The notes beneath the pieces were generated by a model. That model saw nothing but the letters and a program-made list of their open reading frames with translations, was not told the origin of the DNA and did not search any database. A stretch of 64,000 nucleotides of DNA, taken from positions 124,001-188,000 of the forward strand of contig NZ_JAMKBJ010000003.1 in the NCBI RefSeq assembly GCF_027563315.1. The letters run 5' to 3'. This document shows, one piece after another, positions 52,413-62,892 of the stretch (within the stretch, counting starts at the first letter, position 1; every line of letters starts with the position of its first letter). The stretch comes from Paenisporosarcina quisquiliarum (lineage in GTDB: Bacteria > Bacillota > Bacilli > Bacillales_A > Planococcaceae). The position numbers and the translations under genes are program-made.

Positions 52413-53561
52413 CTAACGTTTTGCAACTATAAACCTATGAAAATGTTCGAATAAATATGATTCACTTACTAATTGTTGTGAGACTAATTCAGTAAAATTA
52501 TAATTAATACTCTGCAGTAATTGACAGTATTTCTGGATTACATCAATCGCCAGTTTTAAATCTAGTACTCTGCAGTGCTCAATTAGAAAAGCTTCAATCA
52601 AACTTTCATTAACATTAGCCAAATCTACTTGCTGATTTGATAGCCAGCAAATTAGTGCCAACTGCCATTCGGTTAAATGATGATAAAAAACTTGTGATCC
52701 TGGTATAGGAAAGCCAATATACAATGGCAATTTTTCAGGAAGAATCCGTTGAAGATAGCAATCATTTAAAAATTTATCCCTTGCTCCGAATTTGCTAGTA
52801 AAAATTCGATTGGTTAAAAACTTTAAACGTTTATGTTGATAAATTCTCCAATATTGTTTTTGTTCTATTTCTGTAAGTGGTTTTACACGTGCAAAGGCAA
52901 AAGTTTGGTCCTCAATTGATAAGGTACAAATCTTGGATATAAATGATGTACCGGTGATATGTACAAGATGGCTGAAGTAAATAAATTGAGAAATGGATGG
53001 ATTATAAGTAATTAAAGTGGGATTAGATGAAGAATCCATCCCAATAAAAGATTGCTCAAACTTTGATAATTTGATCAACGTAACTCCACTTGTATTAAAA
53101 TTATTTGGTGAACGGAGTATCCAAACAGTAGGAATTTTTATTCGTCTATAACCACTATTTCTTTTTTCAATATCCTCGATCGGAATGACACTACATTGAA
53201 ATTCGATGGCATATAAACTTTTGTTTTTTCGAATTAATAAATCTGGGCGTTGGGAAATTTTAGGGACAAACGCTTCAACCTCTACGTTATAACCAATACG
53301 TGTAAAGAACTCGGCAAGCTGCTGTTTCCCAATTAAATGTGTGGGGGATTCTCTTTCAGAAAAAGAAGTAAAGCAATCAGTCAAAACGATATGCGCGAAA
53401 TGTGGAGTAACGACTTTTCCAATTTTCAAGCGTAGGGGGTTTCCACATTGGGGACATGCAAATTGGCTTGTAGATCGTAAATGTACCAGGTGTTCTCTTG
53501 TCATTTGTCTTTCCAAAGTAAAAATTTTATCATTATCTTTTTTAGCCGTTAATATATACAC
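52413..53561 (-). CDS. coiA: Competence protein CoiA
   Basis: The 382-residue protein is the CoiA family, with an N-terminal zinc ribbon (CPQCGNPLRL, HFAH) and a nuclease-like core with RPDLLIRK and AIEFQCSVIP (Asp, Glu, Gln of the restriction-endonuclease type). It acts in processing transforming DNA. The start is GTG 53561, close to GGAGGA, so the ribosome spacing is atypical; AAAGG earlier may act. Whether the cell is naturally competent is unknown. Confidence 0.92.
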   Translation of the reverse strand: MYILTAKKDNDKIFTLERQMTREHLVHLRSTSQFACPQCGNPLRLKIGKVVTPHFAHIVLTDCFTSFSERESPTHLIGKQQLAEFFTRIGYNVEVEAFVPKISQRPDLLIRKNKSLYAIEFQCSVIPIEDIEKRNSGYRRIKIPTVWILRSPNNFNTSGVTLIKLSKFEQSFIGMDSSSNPTLITYNPSISQFIYFSHLVHITGTSFISKICTLSIEDQTFAFARVKPLTEIEQKQYWRIYQHKRLKFLTNRIFTSKFGARDKFLNDCYLQRILPEKLPLYIGFPIPGSQVFYHHLTEWQLALICWLSNQQVDLANVNESLIEAFLIEHCRVLDLKLAIDVIQKYCQLLQSINYNFTELVSQQLVSESYLFEHFHRFIVAKR

Positions 53562-53635
53562 TCCTCCTTTCCCTCATTTTACGAATATTTCGATAGATTA
53601 GCAAATTAGGGAAGCATCATACATAGAAATAAACA

Positions 53636-53668
53636 TAAAAAAAACCTCCCCGTTAAGGGAGGAGTTTA
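53636..53668 (-). terminator. Terminator of mecA
   Basis: AACCTCCC/GGGAGGAGTT stem with a 6-base loop, overlapping the mecA stop; T6 follows on the minus strand. Confidence 0.88.
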
Positions 53669-54334
53669 ACTGAAATATTTAATTATTTGTTCAAATACTT
53701 CATCGGCCATAATTTCTTTGCCATACTCTTTCATTCGGTGAACCGTCACGGTTGAACCTGACGTATATTCAGAAAGTATGCTGACCATATTTTCAATTTC
53801 CTCGTCATTCATTAGTTCCGCATCTGCTTTTACGTATAAGTAGTAACGTTCTTTATAAGCGAATAAAGACGTTGATACATACGAAGGCAAATCAATACGC
53901 TTAGCTAATGGAATCAAATCTTCAAAGTCATTCACTAAAAAAGTGAATTCACTTTGGGGTTCATTTGAATCAGTAAAAAGACCACCATATTCATCATATG
54001 ATTGCGCGTCTGATGAACTCTCAGACATATTAGAAAAGTATTGACCCTTTTCATCCATTTCAAATGGAGAGTCTACTTTCTTTCCATCACGATTAATTTG
54101 TGCCCGAGTTACTGTCACTTCAAGTCCTTTGTCCATAGCATGAACTTGAATCCATAATGGACCTTCGACTTCAAAGTCCGATTCATCATTAATTTCATCC
54201 ATCATTTCCCAAAAGAGTTCTTCGCTTTTATCTCGATTAAACCAAATTTCGTCTCGGCTGAAGCCTCTTTTTTCAATGTCGATGTATGAAATGTAGAATT
54301 TGACTGTGTTTTCATTAATGCGTTCGATATCCAT
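53666..54334 (-). CDS. mecA: Adaptor protein MecA
   Basis: MecA delivers ComK and other clients to ClpCP. The N-terminal MDIERINENTVKFYISY with IEKRGFSRDEIWFN is typical and the C-terminal domain ends in EVFEQIIKYFS. ATG 54334 is chosen because GGGAG lies 8 bases upstream; an earlier in-frame ATG overlaps that site. The stop codon overlaps the terminator. The negative-charge linker (about 95-135) is long and Ser/Asp rich. Confidence 0.93.
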   Translation of the reverse strand: MDIERINENTVKFYISYIDIEKRGFSRDEIWFNRDKSEELFWEMMDEINDESDFEVEGPLWIQVHAMDKGLEVTVTRAQINRDGKKVDSPFEMDEKGQYFSNMSESSSDAQSYDEYGGLFTDSNEPQSEFTFLVNDFEDLIPLAKRIDLPSYVSTSLFAYKERYYLYVKADAELMNDEEIENMVSILSEYTSGSTVTVHRMKEYGKEIMADEVFEQIIKYFS

Positions 54335-54532
54335 TTTACACATCTCCCTTCGATCGCTTTTAAAGGGATTCCCCTTTTTTCAGCAACACTTCAAGCCGCT
54401 TACCGATACAGTGTCTGTTTCTATTGTATGACGGTCCAGAGGAAAATGAAAAGGATATGCTTCTACTCTGGAAAATACAATTTATTAGCATTGTAGTAGA
54501 GCGCGCTAAGAATGGCAAGCTGAAAAATGCAA

Positions 54533-54592
54533 AATGACTGACGATTTCTTCTCAATTAAAATTAAAAGAAGAATTCATCAGTCAATTTTCCG
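54533..54592 (-). terminator. Terminator of spx
   Basis: TGACTGA and TCAGTCA arms flank TTTCTTCT/AGAAGAA pairing with several mismatches around an AT loop, past the spx stop. The gap 54344-54599 otherwise holds only mecA upstream sequence. Confidence 0.7.
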
Positions 54593-54599
54593 TAAAAAT

Positions 54600-54998
54600 T
54601 TAGTTAACCATACGTTGAGCTTCAAGCAATTGATAAGCTCGAACTTTACGAGGTAAGAAACGACGAATTTCATCTTCGTTATAACCTACTTGCAAGCGTT
54701 TTTCATCCAGAATAATCGGACGACGAAGTAGCCCAGGATGTTCTTGAATTAATTCGTATAAACGTTGTAAAGGTAAGCTCTCCACATCAACATTTAATTT
54801 TTGGAATATTTTAGAACGAGTTGAAATGATCTCATCTGTACCATCTTCAGTCATTCGAAGAATTTCTTTAATTTCGCTAATACTTAGCGGTTCCGAAAAG
54901 ATGTTACGCTCAGTATATGGAATGTCATGCTCTTCTAACCATGCTTTCGCTTTTCGACATGATGTACAGCTAGGAGAAGTAAACAATGTAACCATCAT
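54600..54998 (-). CDS. spx: Transcription regulator Spx
   Basis: The protein is nearly identical in pattern to Spx: redox switch CxxC in [31 protein letters not shown], cis-Pro RRPII and the C-terminal [19 protein letters not shown] that binds RNA polymerase alpha. It controls the disulfide-stress regulon and is degraded through SpxH/ClpXP. ATG 54998 (8 bases after AAGGAA) or 54995 could start it; the usual length is 131. Confidence 0.97.
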   Translation of the reverse strand: MMVTLFTSPSCTSCRKAKAWLEEHDIPYTERNIFSEPLSISEIKEILRMTEDGTDEIISTRSKIFQKLNVDVESLPLQRLYELIQEHPGLLRRPIILDEKRLQVGYNEDEIRRFLPRKVRAYQLLEAQRMVN

Positions 54999-55365
54999 AG
55001 GAACACTTCCTTTCAAATGTGTAAACAAGTTCGAGTATATTGTAACGACTTTTAATTTAGAATTACTTTAATATAGGTTACTAAAATTTATTATACACCA
55101 TTTTTGACCTTTTTAATATAGATTCTGAAGAAAAAGTCAAGTAATTTAATATTGGTTCACATTTTGTTAATAATATGTAGATACTGCATGCATTGGCTTG
55201 TTTCCTGATCCTACACATTTAAAATATACCCGCATCTCAACCATTTTAAACACTACATTTTCACAGCGTTTCCAATTCTCATTTAGAAAATGAAAATGAC
55301 AATGTGTTTTTTATCTATATTAAATAATACGTTTAAAACACCCAAAAGGTTTCATTTTTCAAAAA

Positions 55366-55401
55366 AAAAATTCCCTTTCATTTGAAAGAGAATTTTTTTG
55401 T
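55366..55401 (-). terminator. Terminator of the DUF4015 gene
   Basis: AAATTCCCTTTC/GAAAGAGAATTT with a 4-base loop, with A and T runs on both sides. The region 55029-55365 is AT-rich and contains the spx upstream sequence; no ORF is supportable there. Confidence 0.8.
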
Positions 55402-55403
55402 TA

Positions 55404-56609
55404 TTATGGCGTGTAATCAACACCAGGCGAATAACGATTGCCGGCATTCCACAGTAAATATTCTTTGATTCCAGCTTCATTTAATGCGCGAATTTGTGCT
55501 TCCACTTCCTCAGCACCGTATTTTTGGTAATTACCTGCTCCCAAATAGGATGCTGTGAAATCTTGCAACCATGGACGTGAGATTGGTGGAGTTTTCAGTT
55601 TGCCCAAAGTAGCATTTTCTGCCTTTGCATATTCTTGAACAAGTTTGTACGGTTCTAAATCAGGCTTGGCAATGCCGAAATAAGATGTCCAGTGACTTGG
55701 GTAAATCATTGAAGAAATAACATCAACATTTTCAGAAATTTTCCCGAAATTCTGGCCAATTCCTGGCGCTTCCGGTAACGTCGCAGCATATCCGAAGATA
55801 TCCACAGAAACCTTTACATCATAAGGTTTTAATTGTTCACGTGCATATGCGACAAAATCTGTAACCGCTTGTACTCGTTTCTGCACATCATCGTTCTTAG
55901 ATGTTGCATAGTCACCTTGACCGTATTTCAGTGTATCTGAACGCGTTTCAAAGCCTTCTGGGAAGCGTACATAATCAAACTGTATTTCCTGAAAGCCCAT
56001 TTTAGCTGCTTCAATCGCAATTGCGACATTATGATCCCATACCTCTTTCATGAAAGGGTTTACGAATGATTCTCCACGTCCATTTTTCCAGACTTCAGTC
56101 CCTTCTACAAAGGACAATTCAGGTTTCGCATTAGCAAGTTTTGAATCTTTGAAAACCACTACACGGGCAATTGGATAGACTTGTTTCTCTTCCAAAACCT
56201 TTAACATAGCTTTTGGATCTTTCATATACGGGTTACCAATATTTAATGATTTCAAAGGTGAATCATCAGCTGGAACATAGGTCAGATCACCGAAATCATC
56301 TTTAATATCAATAACCATGGCATTCAATTCTGTGGAATCCATTAACTTCAGTAAATCGTTAAAACGAGCACCACCTGCTGAGTGCCCTGTAACATATACC
56401 CCCCGAACAGCATCAGGGTAGGTAAATTTCAGTCCTGAATCATATCTGAACAATTTGGAAGCGGCAATCAGTTCTTCTTCGACTTCCGTGAAGCCATATG
56501 TACGTTCCGTAAAGTCTTGGTTATGTATTTCGTTTTCTGCTTGCACTGCAGATGGCATTAGTAATGCTGCAACTAAAGCACTTGTTGCTACGTATTTATT
56601 TATTGTCAT
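55404..56609 (-). CDS. Secreted DUF4015 putative glycoside hydrolase
   Basis: The 401-residue protein begins with a Sec signal (about 1-24, ending VQA). A TIM-barrel-like domain follows: GVYVTGHSAGGARFNDLL, MVIDIKDDFGDLTY, the EIQFDYVRFPEGF segment and VSVDIFGYA match the DUF4015/putative glycosidase family, which often has a catalytic Asp or Glu in these strands. Substrate is not known; a cell-wall glycan is plausible. ATG 56609 follows AAAGGAAG. Upstream lies the opp cluster end. Confidence 0.85.
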   Translation of the reverse strand: MTINKYVATSALVAALLMPSAVQAENEIHNQDFTERTYGFTEVEEELIAASKLFRYDSGLKFTYPDAVRGVYVTGHSAGGARFNDLLKLMDSTELNAMVIDIKDDFGDLTYVPADDSPLKSLNIGNPYMKDPKAMLKVLEEKQVYPIARVVVFKDSKLANAKPELSFVEGTEVWKNGRGESFVNPFMKEVWDHNVAIAIEAAKMGFQEIQFDYVRFPEGFETRSDTLKYGQGDYATSKNDDVQKRVQAVTDFVAYAREQLKPYDVKVSVDIFGYAATLPEAPGIGQNFGKISENVDVISSMIYPSHWTSYFGIAKPDLEPYKLVQEYAKAENATLGKLKTPPISRPWLQDFTASYLGAGNYQKYGAEEVEAQIRALNEAGIKEYLLWNAGNRYSPGVDYTP

Positions 56610-56692
56610 AATTTGTACTTCCTTTCTATTCTCTACCATTTTAGCAAGTATACGTAGGCTTTTAAAGGTTCAATTGTCTTATATCAAACAAA

Positions 56693-56721
56693 AAAGCCAT
56701 TCCTTTTGGAGGAATGGCTCA
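56693..56721 (-). terminator. Terminator of the opp operon
   Basis: AGCCATTCC and GGAATGGCT form a 9-bp stem with a 7-base loop; T6 follows on the minus strand. Confidence 0.92.
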
Positions 56722-56749
56722 TTTCATTTTCACTATCTAATACAGATAA

Positions 56750-57691
56750 TTAAACGCGTGCAGCAGAAGTTAATTTTAACGACTCAAATTCGCGTTCTGA
56801 ACAGAATACAAAGTGGCCAGGTGTAACTTCACGCATTGCGATTTCTTCGCCATCTTGATAATTATGAGACGCAGGGTCATATGATTTACGTACGCGTGTG
56901 CGCTCATAGTTAGGATCTGGAAGCGGAATTGCTGATAACAATGATTGAGTGTATGGATGCAATGGATTCTTATACAACTCATCAGCAGGAGCCAATTCAA
57001 CTAATTTCCCGAAATACATAACACCGATTCGGTCGGAAATGTATTTAACCATCGACAAGTCATGTGCGATAAATAAATAAGTCAATCCTTTTTCTTCTTG
57101 CAACTCTTTTAACAAGTTCACGACTTGAGCTTGAATGGAAACGTCAAGTGCAGAAATAGGTTCATCAGCAATAATGAACTCAGGATCTACTGCAAGTGCA
57201 CGAGCGATACCAAGACGTTGACGTTGGCCACCTGAGAATTCATGTGGATAACGGTTAGCATGTTCCTTGTTAAGACCAACTGTCTCAAGAAGCTCATGAA
57301 CACGATCTTTACGCTCTTTTGCATTTTTAGTTAAGCCATGAATGTCTAATCCTTCTGCAATAATATCCAAAACTTTCATACGTGGATTTAAAGATGCGTA
57401 TGGATCTTGGAAAATCATTTGCATTTTACGGTTAAAGATTTTTAAATCCGACTTAGATTTCTTTCCGTGAACATTAACTCCATCAAAAATAACTTCGCCG
57501 TCTGTTGCATTATATAGGCGGATGATTGAACGGCCAGTTGTAGATTTCCCACAACCTGACTCCCCAACCAGTCCAAGTGTTTCACCTTTGTATATATCGA
57601 AGCTAATGTCGTCAACTGCACGCACTTCATTAGCTTTGCCTTCATTGAAATATTGTTTTAAGTTTCTAATTTCGAGCAATTTTTCAGCCAT
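56750..57691 (-). CDS. oppF: Oligopeptide ABC transporter ATP-binding protein OppF
   Basis: Walker A GESGCGKS, signature [10 protein letters not shown], Walker B FIIADEP and the H-loop are present in 313 residues. The C-terminal oligopeptide-type extension ([15 protein letters not shown]) is typical. It partners OppD. The ATG overlaps the oppD stop (TGATG). It is the last gene of the operon. Confidence 0.95.
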   Translation of the reverse strand: MAEKLLEIRNLKQYFNEGKANEVRAVDDISFDIYKGETLGLVGESGCGKSTTGRSIIRLYNATDGEVIFDGVNVHGKKSKSDLKIFNRKMQMIFQDPYASLNPRMKVLDIIAEGLDIHGLTKNAKERKDRVHELLETVGLNKEHANRYPHEFSGGQRQRLGIARALAVDPEFIIADEPISALDVSIQAQVVNLLKELQEEKGLTYLFIAHDLSMVKYISDRIGVMYFGKLVELAPADELYKNPLHPYTQSLLSAIPLPDPNYERTRVRKSYDPASHNYQDGEEIAMREVTPGHFVFCSEREFESLKLTSAARV

Positions 57692-58746
57692 CAGCGCGCA
57701 ACTCCTTCATAGTATCGACTTCCCGGGAATTTCTTCATGCGCTCCACAATAGCAGCTGGCGGTTCGACTTGAGGTGCATCCGGATGTAATAACCAAGTTG
57801 CAGCGTAGTGTGTATCGCTAACTTGGAAAACGGGTGGAGCTTGTTCCAAATCGATTGCAAGTGCAAAGTCACTACGAAGTGCAAATGCATCCCCTTTTGG
57901 AGGATCCAACAAATCAGGAGGTGTCCCTGGAATAGCATATAATTTCTCATCTGCTGAATCCAAAGATGGCATTGAACTTAATAATCCCCAAGTATATGGA
58001 TGTTGTGGGTTATAGAATATTTCATCTACTGTACCCATTTCAACAATGCGTCCACCATACATGACAGCTACACGATCCGCCACGTTTGCCACTACTCCCA
58101 AATCATGTGTAATGAAGATGATCGATGTATCGATTTTCTTTTGCAGGTCTTTCATCAATTCCAGAATTTGAGCTTGAATCGTTACGTCTAGAGCTGTTGT
58201 TGGCTCATCCGCAATCAAAATCTGAGGATTACATGCAAGAGCAATTGCAATAACAATACGTTGGCGTTGACCACCAGAGAATTGGTGAGGATATTGCTTA
58301 ATTCGCAATTCCGGTTTTGGCATACCAACCATACGTAATAGATCAATGGCAATTTTCTTCGCTTCTGTTTTGCCTACTTTTTGGTGCTTTAACAATGGTT
58401 CCGTAATTTGACGGCCGATTGTCATTGTAGGATTAAGAGAAGTCATTGGATCTTGGAAGATCATTGAAATATCTTTACCACGGATTTTTTGCATTTCTTT
58501 ATCTGAAAGCTTCGTTAAATCTTTGCCGTTGAACAAGATTTGTCCACTTTTGAATTCTGAACTTGATTCTGGTAAAAGACGCATAATTGCTTTTGTAGTT
58601 ACTGATTTCCCTGAACCAGATTCACCAACAATCGCCAGCGTTTCCCCTTTTTGCAAATCAAAGTTTACACCACGGATGGCTTTAACTTCACCTGCAAAAG
58701 TGTGGAAGGAAAGCTGAAGGTCTTTAACTTCTAAGATTTTTTCCAT
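57691..58746 (-). CDS. oppD: Oligopeptide ABC transporter ATP-binding protein OppD
   Basis: The 351-residue ATPase has Walker A GESGSGKS, signature [10 protein letters not shown], Walker B ILIADEP and the C-terminal dipeptide/oligopeptide domain. GGAGG precedes the ATG. It follows oppC by 17 bases and overlaps oppF by one base. Confidence 0.95.
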   Translation of the reverse strand: MEKILEVKDLQLSFHTFAGEVKAIRGVNFDLQKGETLAIVGESGSGKSVTTKAIMRLLPESSSEFKSGQILFNGKDLTKLSDKEMQKIRGKDISMIFQDPMTSLNPTMTIGRQITEPLLKHQKVGKTEAKKIAIDLLRMVGMPKPELRIKQYPHQFSGGQRQRIVIAIALACNPQILIADEPTTALDVTIQAQILELMKDLQKKIDTSIIFITHDLGVVANVADRVAVMYGGRIVEMGTVDEIFYNPQHPYTWGLLSSMPSLDSADEKLYAIPGTPPDLLDPPKGDAFALRSDFALAIDLEQAPPVFQVSDTHYAATWLLHPDAPQVEPPAAIVERMKKFPGSRYYEGVAR

Positions 58747-58763
58747 TGTCGCTTTCCTCCTTC

Positions 58764-59783
58764 TTAATCTTTCATTTTCGGATCTAGTGCATCACGTAAT
58801 CCGTCCCCGAGTAAGTTGAACGCAACCATCAATAAACTCAAGACAATCGATGGGAACATCAAAATATGCGGTTGGAATTTAATTAGTTTATAACCATCGT
58901 TAATTAATGTACCAAGTGATGCAGCCGGTGGTTGTAAACCAAGACCGATAAAGCTTAAGAAAGCTTCGAAGAAAATCGCACCCGGAATTGTAAACATCGT
59001 GTTGATAATAATAATTCCTAGAATGTTAGGAAGTAAATGTTTAGAAATGATACGGTTGTTACTTGCACCTAATGTACGTGAAGCCAATACGAATTCTTGG
59101 TTTTTGTATTTCAAAACCTGTCCACGTACAACACGTGACATCCCGATCCATCCAGTAATGGTAATGGCGATAATGATTGCCATAATACCTGGATCCATTA
59201 CGAGAATCATTAAGATAACAACAACTAAGTTTGGAATACCGTAAAGAATTTCAACGATACGTTGCATGATATCATCTACGCGTCCGCCATAATATGCGGA
59301 AATACCGCCGTAGAGTACACCGATGACCATATCAATGATCGCTGCAACAAATGCAATGAATAATGAGATTTGAGTACCTTCCCATACACGTGAGAACATA
59401 TCTCGTCCTAAACCATCAGTACCGAACCAGTAGTAAGTGTCTACTTTTTTCAGTTCGTATAAATCAACATCAGTACCTGCCATGTTCCCTACTCCATCCC
59501 AGAAACCAAGGTTTTCAAAACCTTGAACTTTAGGTGGTAAGTTTGCATGAGTAAGTGTTTGTGTCTCGGCATCATGTGGACTTAACATTGGTCCGATAAA
59601 CGACATAAGGATAATTAAAATTAAAATTACAATGCTGACGATGGCCGCTTTGTTTTTACGAATGCGTAACCATGCATCTTGCCAGAAGCTTAAACTTGGT
59701 TTAGAAATACGTTCTGCTGCACTGCTATCGATCGTAATGCGCTTAAAAGAATCAGCAGGTAATTTATCTAGATTTTGTGTCAT
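58764..59783 (-). CDS. oppC: Oligopeptide ABC transporter permease OppC
   Basis: The 339-residue permease has an N-terminal cytoplasmic/TM region (about 40-60) and the BPD-transporter domain with the EAA motif (ASRTLGASNNRIISKHLLPN). It pairs with OppB in the membrane. Its ATG overlaps the oppB stop (TAATG). Confidence 0.95.
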   Translation of the reverse strand: MTQNLDKLPADSFKRITIDSSAAERISKPSLSFWQDAWLRIRKNKAAIVSIVILILIILMSFIGPMLSPHDAETQTLTHANLPPKVQGFENLGFWDGVGNMAGTDVDLYELKKVDTYYWFGTDGLGRDMFSRVWEGTQISLFIAFVAAIIDMVIGVLYGGISAYYGGRVDDIMQRIVEILYGIPNLVVVILMILVMDPGIMAIIIAITITGWIGMSRVVRGQVLKYKNQEFVLASRTLGASNNRIISKHLLPNILGIIIINTMFTIPGAIFFEAFLSFIGLGLQPPAASLGTLINDGYKLIKFQPHILMFPSIVLSLLMVAFNLLGDGLRDALDPKMKD

Positions 59784-60715
59784 TAACTATTACCTCCTGA
59801 TAAACGGATACGTGGGTCGATTACTCCATAAAGAACATCGACAACTAAAATAATGAAAATCAAGAATACAGAGAAGAACAAAGTTGTTCCCATAATAATT
59901 GAGTAGTCATTGATCATGATTGCTTTTACGAATTGCTCACCGATACCTGGAATAGCAAAGATTTGCTCGATAACAAGTGAACCCGTAAGTAATCCAGCAG
60001 CAACTGGTCCTAAAACTGTTACCAATGGAATTAACGCGTTACGGAAAGCATGTTTGAATGCTACTTCAAATCCGCTGGCACCTTTAGAACGTGCTAGAGT
60101 AATATAATCTGAGCTCAATACTTCAATCATTTCTGTACGGATGAAACGTGAAGCAATTGCTAGTGGTCCCATAGCTAATGCAATGGAAGGAAGCACACTG
60201 GACATCCAGCCGTCTTTCCAAAGTGCAACAGGGAACCAACCTAGTTGAACGCCGAACCAGTATTGTAGAGTTGTAGCAAAAACGAATGATGGAATGGAAA
60301 TACCGATAATGGCGATTAATGTACTACCGTAATCCCAAATCGTATTTTGTCGTAATGCGGCAATCATCCCAAGGACAATACCGATCAGAACTCCTAAAAT
60401 CATGCCTTGTGCACCAAGTAAGAAAGATGGTCCTAGTCGATTAATAATTAAATCAGTTACACTCGCTCCTTTGAACTGGAATGAGTTACCTAAGTCACCT
60501 TGTGCTAAATTTAGCATGTATTTACCATACTGAACTGGTAGTGGTTCATTCAAACCATATTTCGCCTCTACTACCGCTAGTTGGTCAGGGGTAAGTTTCG
60601 AAGCGGATGCAATAGGGGAACCTGGTAGCGTTTTCATTAAGAAAAATGTTGCCGTCGCAATCAGGAAAAGAGTAATGAACATATAAAAAACACGTCTTGC
60701 GATATACTTAGCCAT
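59783..60715 (-). CDS. oppB: Oligopeptide ABC transporter permease OppB
   Basis: The 310-residue permease has six TM segments and an EAA loop (LARSKGASGFEVAFKHAFRN). AGGAGGTG precedes the ATG. It lies 197 bp after oppA across a hairpin, so its level may be lower than that of oppA. Confidence 0.95.
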   Translation of the reverse strand: MAKYIARRVFYMFITLFLIATATFFLMKTLPGSPIASASKLTPDQLAVVEAKYGLNEPLPVQYGKYMLNLAQGDLGNSFQFKGASVTDLIINRLGPSFLLGAQGMILGVLIGIVLGMIAALRQNTIWDYGSTLIAIIGISIPSFVFATTLQYWFGVQLGWFPVALWKDGWMSSVLPSIALAMGPLAIASRFIRTEMIEVLSSDYITLARSKGASGFEVAFKHAFRNALIPLVTVLGPVAAGLLTGSLVIEQIFAIPGIGEQFVKAIMINDYSIIMGTTLFFSVFLIFIILVVDVLYGVIDPRIRLSGGNS

Positions 60716-60842
60716 TTTTGCACCTCCTAAGTGAATACGAGCAGAAATTAATCTACTAATCTATATAAACAGACGAAACTAGATGTTGTCAAAACCAATT
60801 TTTGAAAACAGCTAATTTTTGGTCAATTCATACTCATTTAAA

Positions 60843-60883
60843 AAGAGAGTATATGGCCCCATTGGATACCATATACTCTCTCT
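60843..60883 (-). terminator. Hairpin between oppA and oppB
   Basis: GAGAGTATATGG and CCATATACTCTC form a perfect 12-bp stem with a 12-base loop and a T4 tail on the minus strand. It would allow partial termination after oppA, giving binding-protein excess. Confidence 0.85.
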
Positions 60884-60912
60884 CTATGAGATTTTTTTAT
60901 CTTAGTTAAAGA

Positions 60913-62649
60913 TTACTCTTTACCTGAGATGTACGCCCATTTGTATGAGTAGTCTCCACCGAATGGGTGAGAAACAATACCTTTAACATAAGGTTGTACT
61001 AATGCCATTGTTCCGCGTTGGTAGATCGGAGCAATTGCATAATCGTCAGCAAGCAAGATTTTTTCAGCTTGAGCCATTGCATTCCAACGACCTTCTGCAT
61101 CAAGAGCAAGTTCGCCTTTAGCTGATTCGATCAACTTGTCGAACTCTGGGTTAGAGTAAGACATTAAGTTATGAGAAGAACCTGTTACGAACAAGTCTAC
61201 GAAAGTCATAGGATCTTGATAGTCAGGGCCCCAACCAGAAACTTGGATGTCATAATCTTGTGCTTCATCAAGTTCTAAACGAACGTTGAATGGTACTTCT
61301 TTAAGTGTAATTGTTAAACCTTCAAGGTTAGTCTCTAATTGAGATTTGAAGTACTCGTCCATTTTCTTAGAAAGGTCAGAGTCTCCACCTAAGATTTCAA
61401 GAGTTAATTCAGTAACACCTAACTCAGATAGACCTTTATCCCAAGCAGCTTTTGCTTCTTCAACGTTGTAAGTAGCTAAGTCGCCATTTACTTCACGGAA
61501 GTCAGCACCTTCTGCAGTGAAAGTGAATTCTTTTGGTACTAAGTAGTTAGCTGGTAATGAACCGTTAGCTAATACTACAGAAGCTAAATCATCTTTGTTG
61601 AATGCTTTAGCAAGAGCTTCACGAATGTTTTTGTTTGCAAGTGCTGTTTTTTCACCGTTACGTTCTTGGTTGTATTTGAAGTAGAAAATAGTTGGTTCTA
61701 ATTCTTTTAATAGGTTTTCATCGTTAGCATATTGCATTGCGTACTCACCAGAAAGACCAGTACGATCTTTTTCGCCAGTTGTGTAAAGGTTAACTGCAGT
61801 AGCTACTTCTTTAACAACGTCGAAGTTGATTTGAGTAAGTTTTACAGTTTCTGCATCCCAATATTGTTCGTTTTTCTTCAGTTTCCAAGTTAAACCAGTG
61901 CCATCCCAATCAGTCATGATGAATGGACCGTTATAAAGAACTGTTTCAGAATTTGTTGCATATTTATCGCCTTGTGCCTTAACGAATTCTTCTTTCAGCG
62001 GGAAGAATGTTCCGAATGACATCAATGAGATAAAGTAAGGAACTGGACGCTCAAGAGTAACTTCAAGAGTTTTCTCATCTAGAGCTTTAACTCCAAGATC
62101 AGCAACTTCAGCTTTTTTCTCACCGATAGCAGTTGCGTTTTTGATTACGCCAGCCATCATGTAAGGACCGTATGGAGAACCAGTCGCTGGGTCGATAGCA
62201 CGTTTCCATGCATACTCGAAATCGTTAGCAGTTACAGGTGAACCATCAGACCATTTAGCGTCACGTAATTTGAACGTGTAAGTTAAACCATCTTCAGAAA
62301 TAGTTGGTTCCTCAGCAGCCATAGCTGGAACAGGAACATTTTCTTGATCTAAACGCATAAGACCTTCGTTTACGTTACCTAACATATCGAAACCAACTTG
62401 GTCTTCAACGATTGAAGAGTCCAATGATGGAATCTCAGCTACGTGGTTTAGGTTAAGGATTTGCTCCGCATCTAAAGCACCTTCAGCTGGTTCTTCTTCT
62501 GTTTCTGTTTCTGTGCCTTCGCCATCAGTAGTTTCTTCAGTGTCAGTTTCTTTAGCAGGTGCTGCTGGTTCATCTTTACCACAAGCTGCTAAGAAAACAC
62601 TAAGAACTAGCATTAGGCTTAATAGCCAAACTAATTTGCTTTTCTTCAC
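60913..62649 (-). CDS. oppA: Oligopeptide-binding lipoprotein OppA
   Basis: The 578-residue extracellular peptide-binding protein opens with a lipoprotein signal ending in lipobox LAAC (Cys23), then an acidic Thr/Glu linker, then the SBP-5 domain (DAKWSDGSPVTANDFEYAWKR and related). The start is GTG with AAGGAGG 9 bases ahead. The gene heads the opp operon, with a CodY-like box between promoter and start. Confidence 0.95.
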   Translation of the reverse strand: MKKSKLVWLLSLMLVLSVFLAACGKDEPAAPAKETDTEETTDGEGTETETEEEPAEGALDAEQILNLNHVAEIPSLDSSIVEDQVGFDMLGNVNEGLMRLDQENVPVPAMAAEEPTISEDGLTYTFKLRDAKWSDGSPVTANDFEYAWKRAIDPATGSPYGPYMMAGVIKNATAIGEKKAEVADLGVKALDEKTLEVTLERPVPYFISLMSFGTFFPLKEEFVKAQGDKYATNSETVLYNGPFIMTDWDGTGLTWKLKKNEQYWDAETVKLTQINFDVVKEVATAVNLYTTGEKDRTGLSGEYAMQYANDENLLKELEPTIFYFKYNQERNGEKTALANKNIREALAKAFNKDDLASVVLANGSLPANYLVPKEFTFTAEGADFREVNGDLATYNVEEAKAAWDKGLSELGVTELTLEILGGDSDLSKKMDEYFKSQLETNLEGLTITLKEVPFNVRLELDEAQDYDIQVSGWGPDYQDPMTFVDLFVTGSSHNLMSYSNPEFDKLIESAKGELALDAEGRWNAMAQAEKILLADDYAIAPIYQRGTMALVQPYVKGIVSHPFGGDYSYKWAYISGKE

Positions 62650-62666
62650 TTAAAACGACCTCCTTA

Positions 62667-62681
62667 AATATTCTGAAAAAT
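62667..62681. promoter_or_regulatory. Candidate CodY-binding box upstream of oppA
   Basis: Minus strand ATTTTTCAGAATATT matches 13 of 15 positions of the CodY consensus AATTTTCWGAAAATT. It lies 17 bases before the GTG start and downstream of the promoter, a repression position. CodY represses opp genes in related bacteria when amino acids are plentiful. Confidence 0.65.
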
Positions 62682-62692
62682 TGTTACAAGGT

Positions 62693-62738
62693 TAATTATA
62701 CATATTCAAAAAAATCTGTACAGTCTTTTTTTGAATAT
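62693..62738 (-). promoter_or_regulatory. oppA promoter within a long palindrome
   Basis: Minus strand TATAAT (about 62698-62693) is preceded at 16 bases by TGTACA as -35. That -35 forms the centre of a long near-perfect palindrome: ATATTCAAAAAAA and TTTTTTTGAATAT arms flank CTGTACAG (62702-62738). The symmetry suggests a repressor site over the promoter. Confidence 0.55.
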
Positions 62739-62892
62739 TTTTTACACTTATGTAACAGAAAGATTACAAGAGAATAACAAAACCGTTGGTAGTGTAAGGT
62801 TTTTCGAGAATTGTGAATAATTAATTCGTTTAGCGAAATTTTGATTTTTTCCGTCAATTCTTCTACAATGTGAGAAGGATTGAGGTGTTTTT

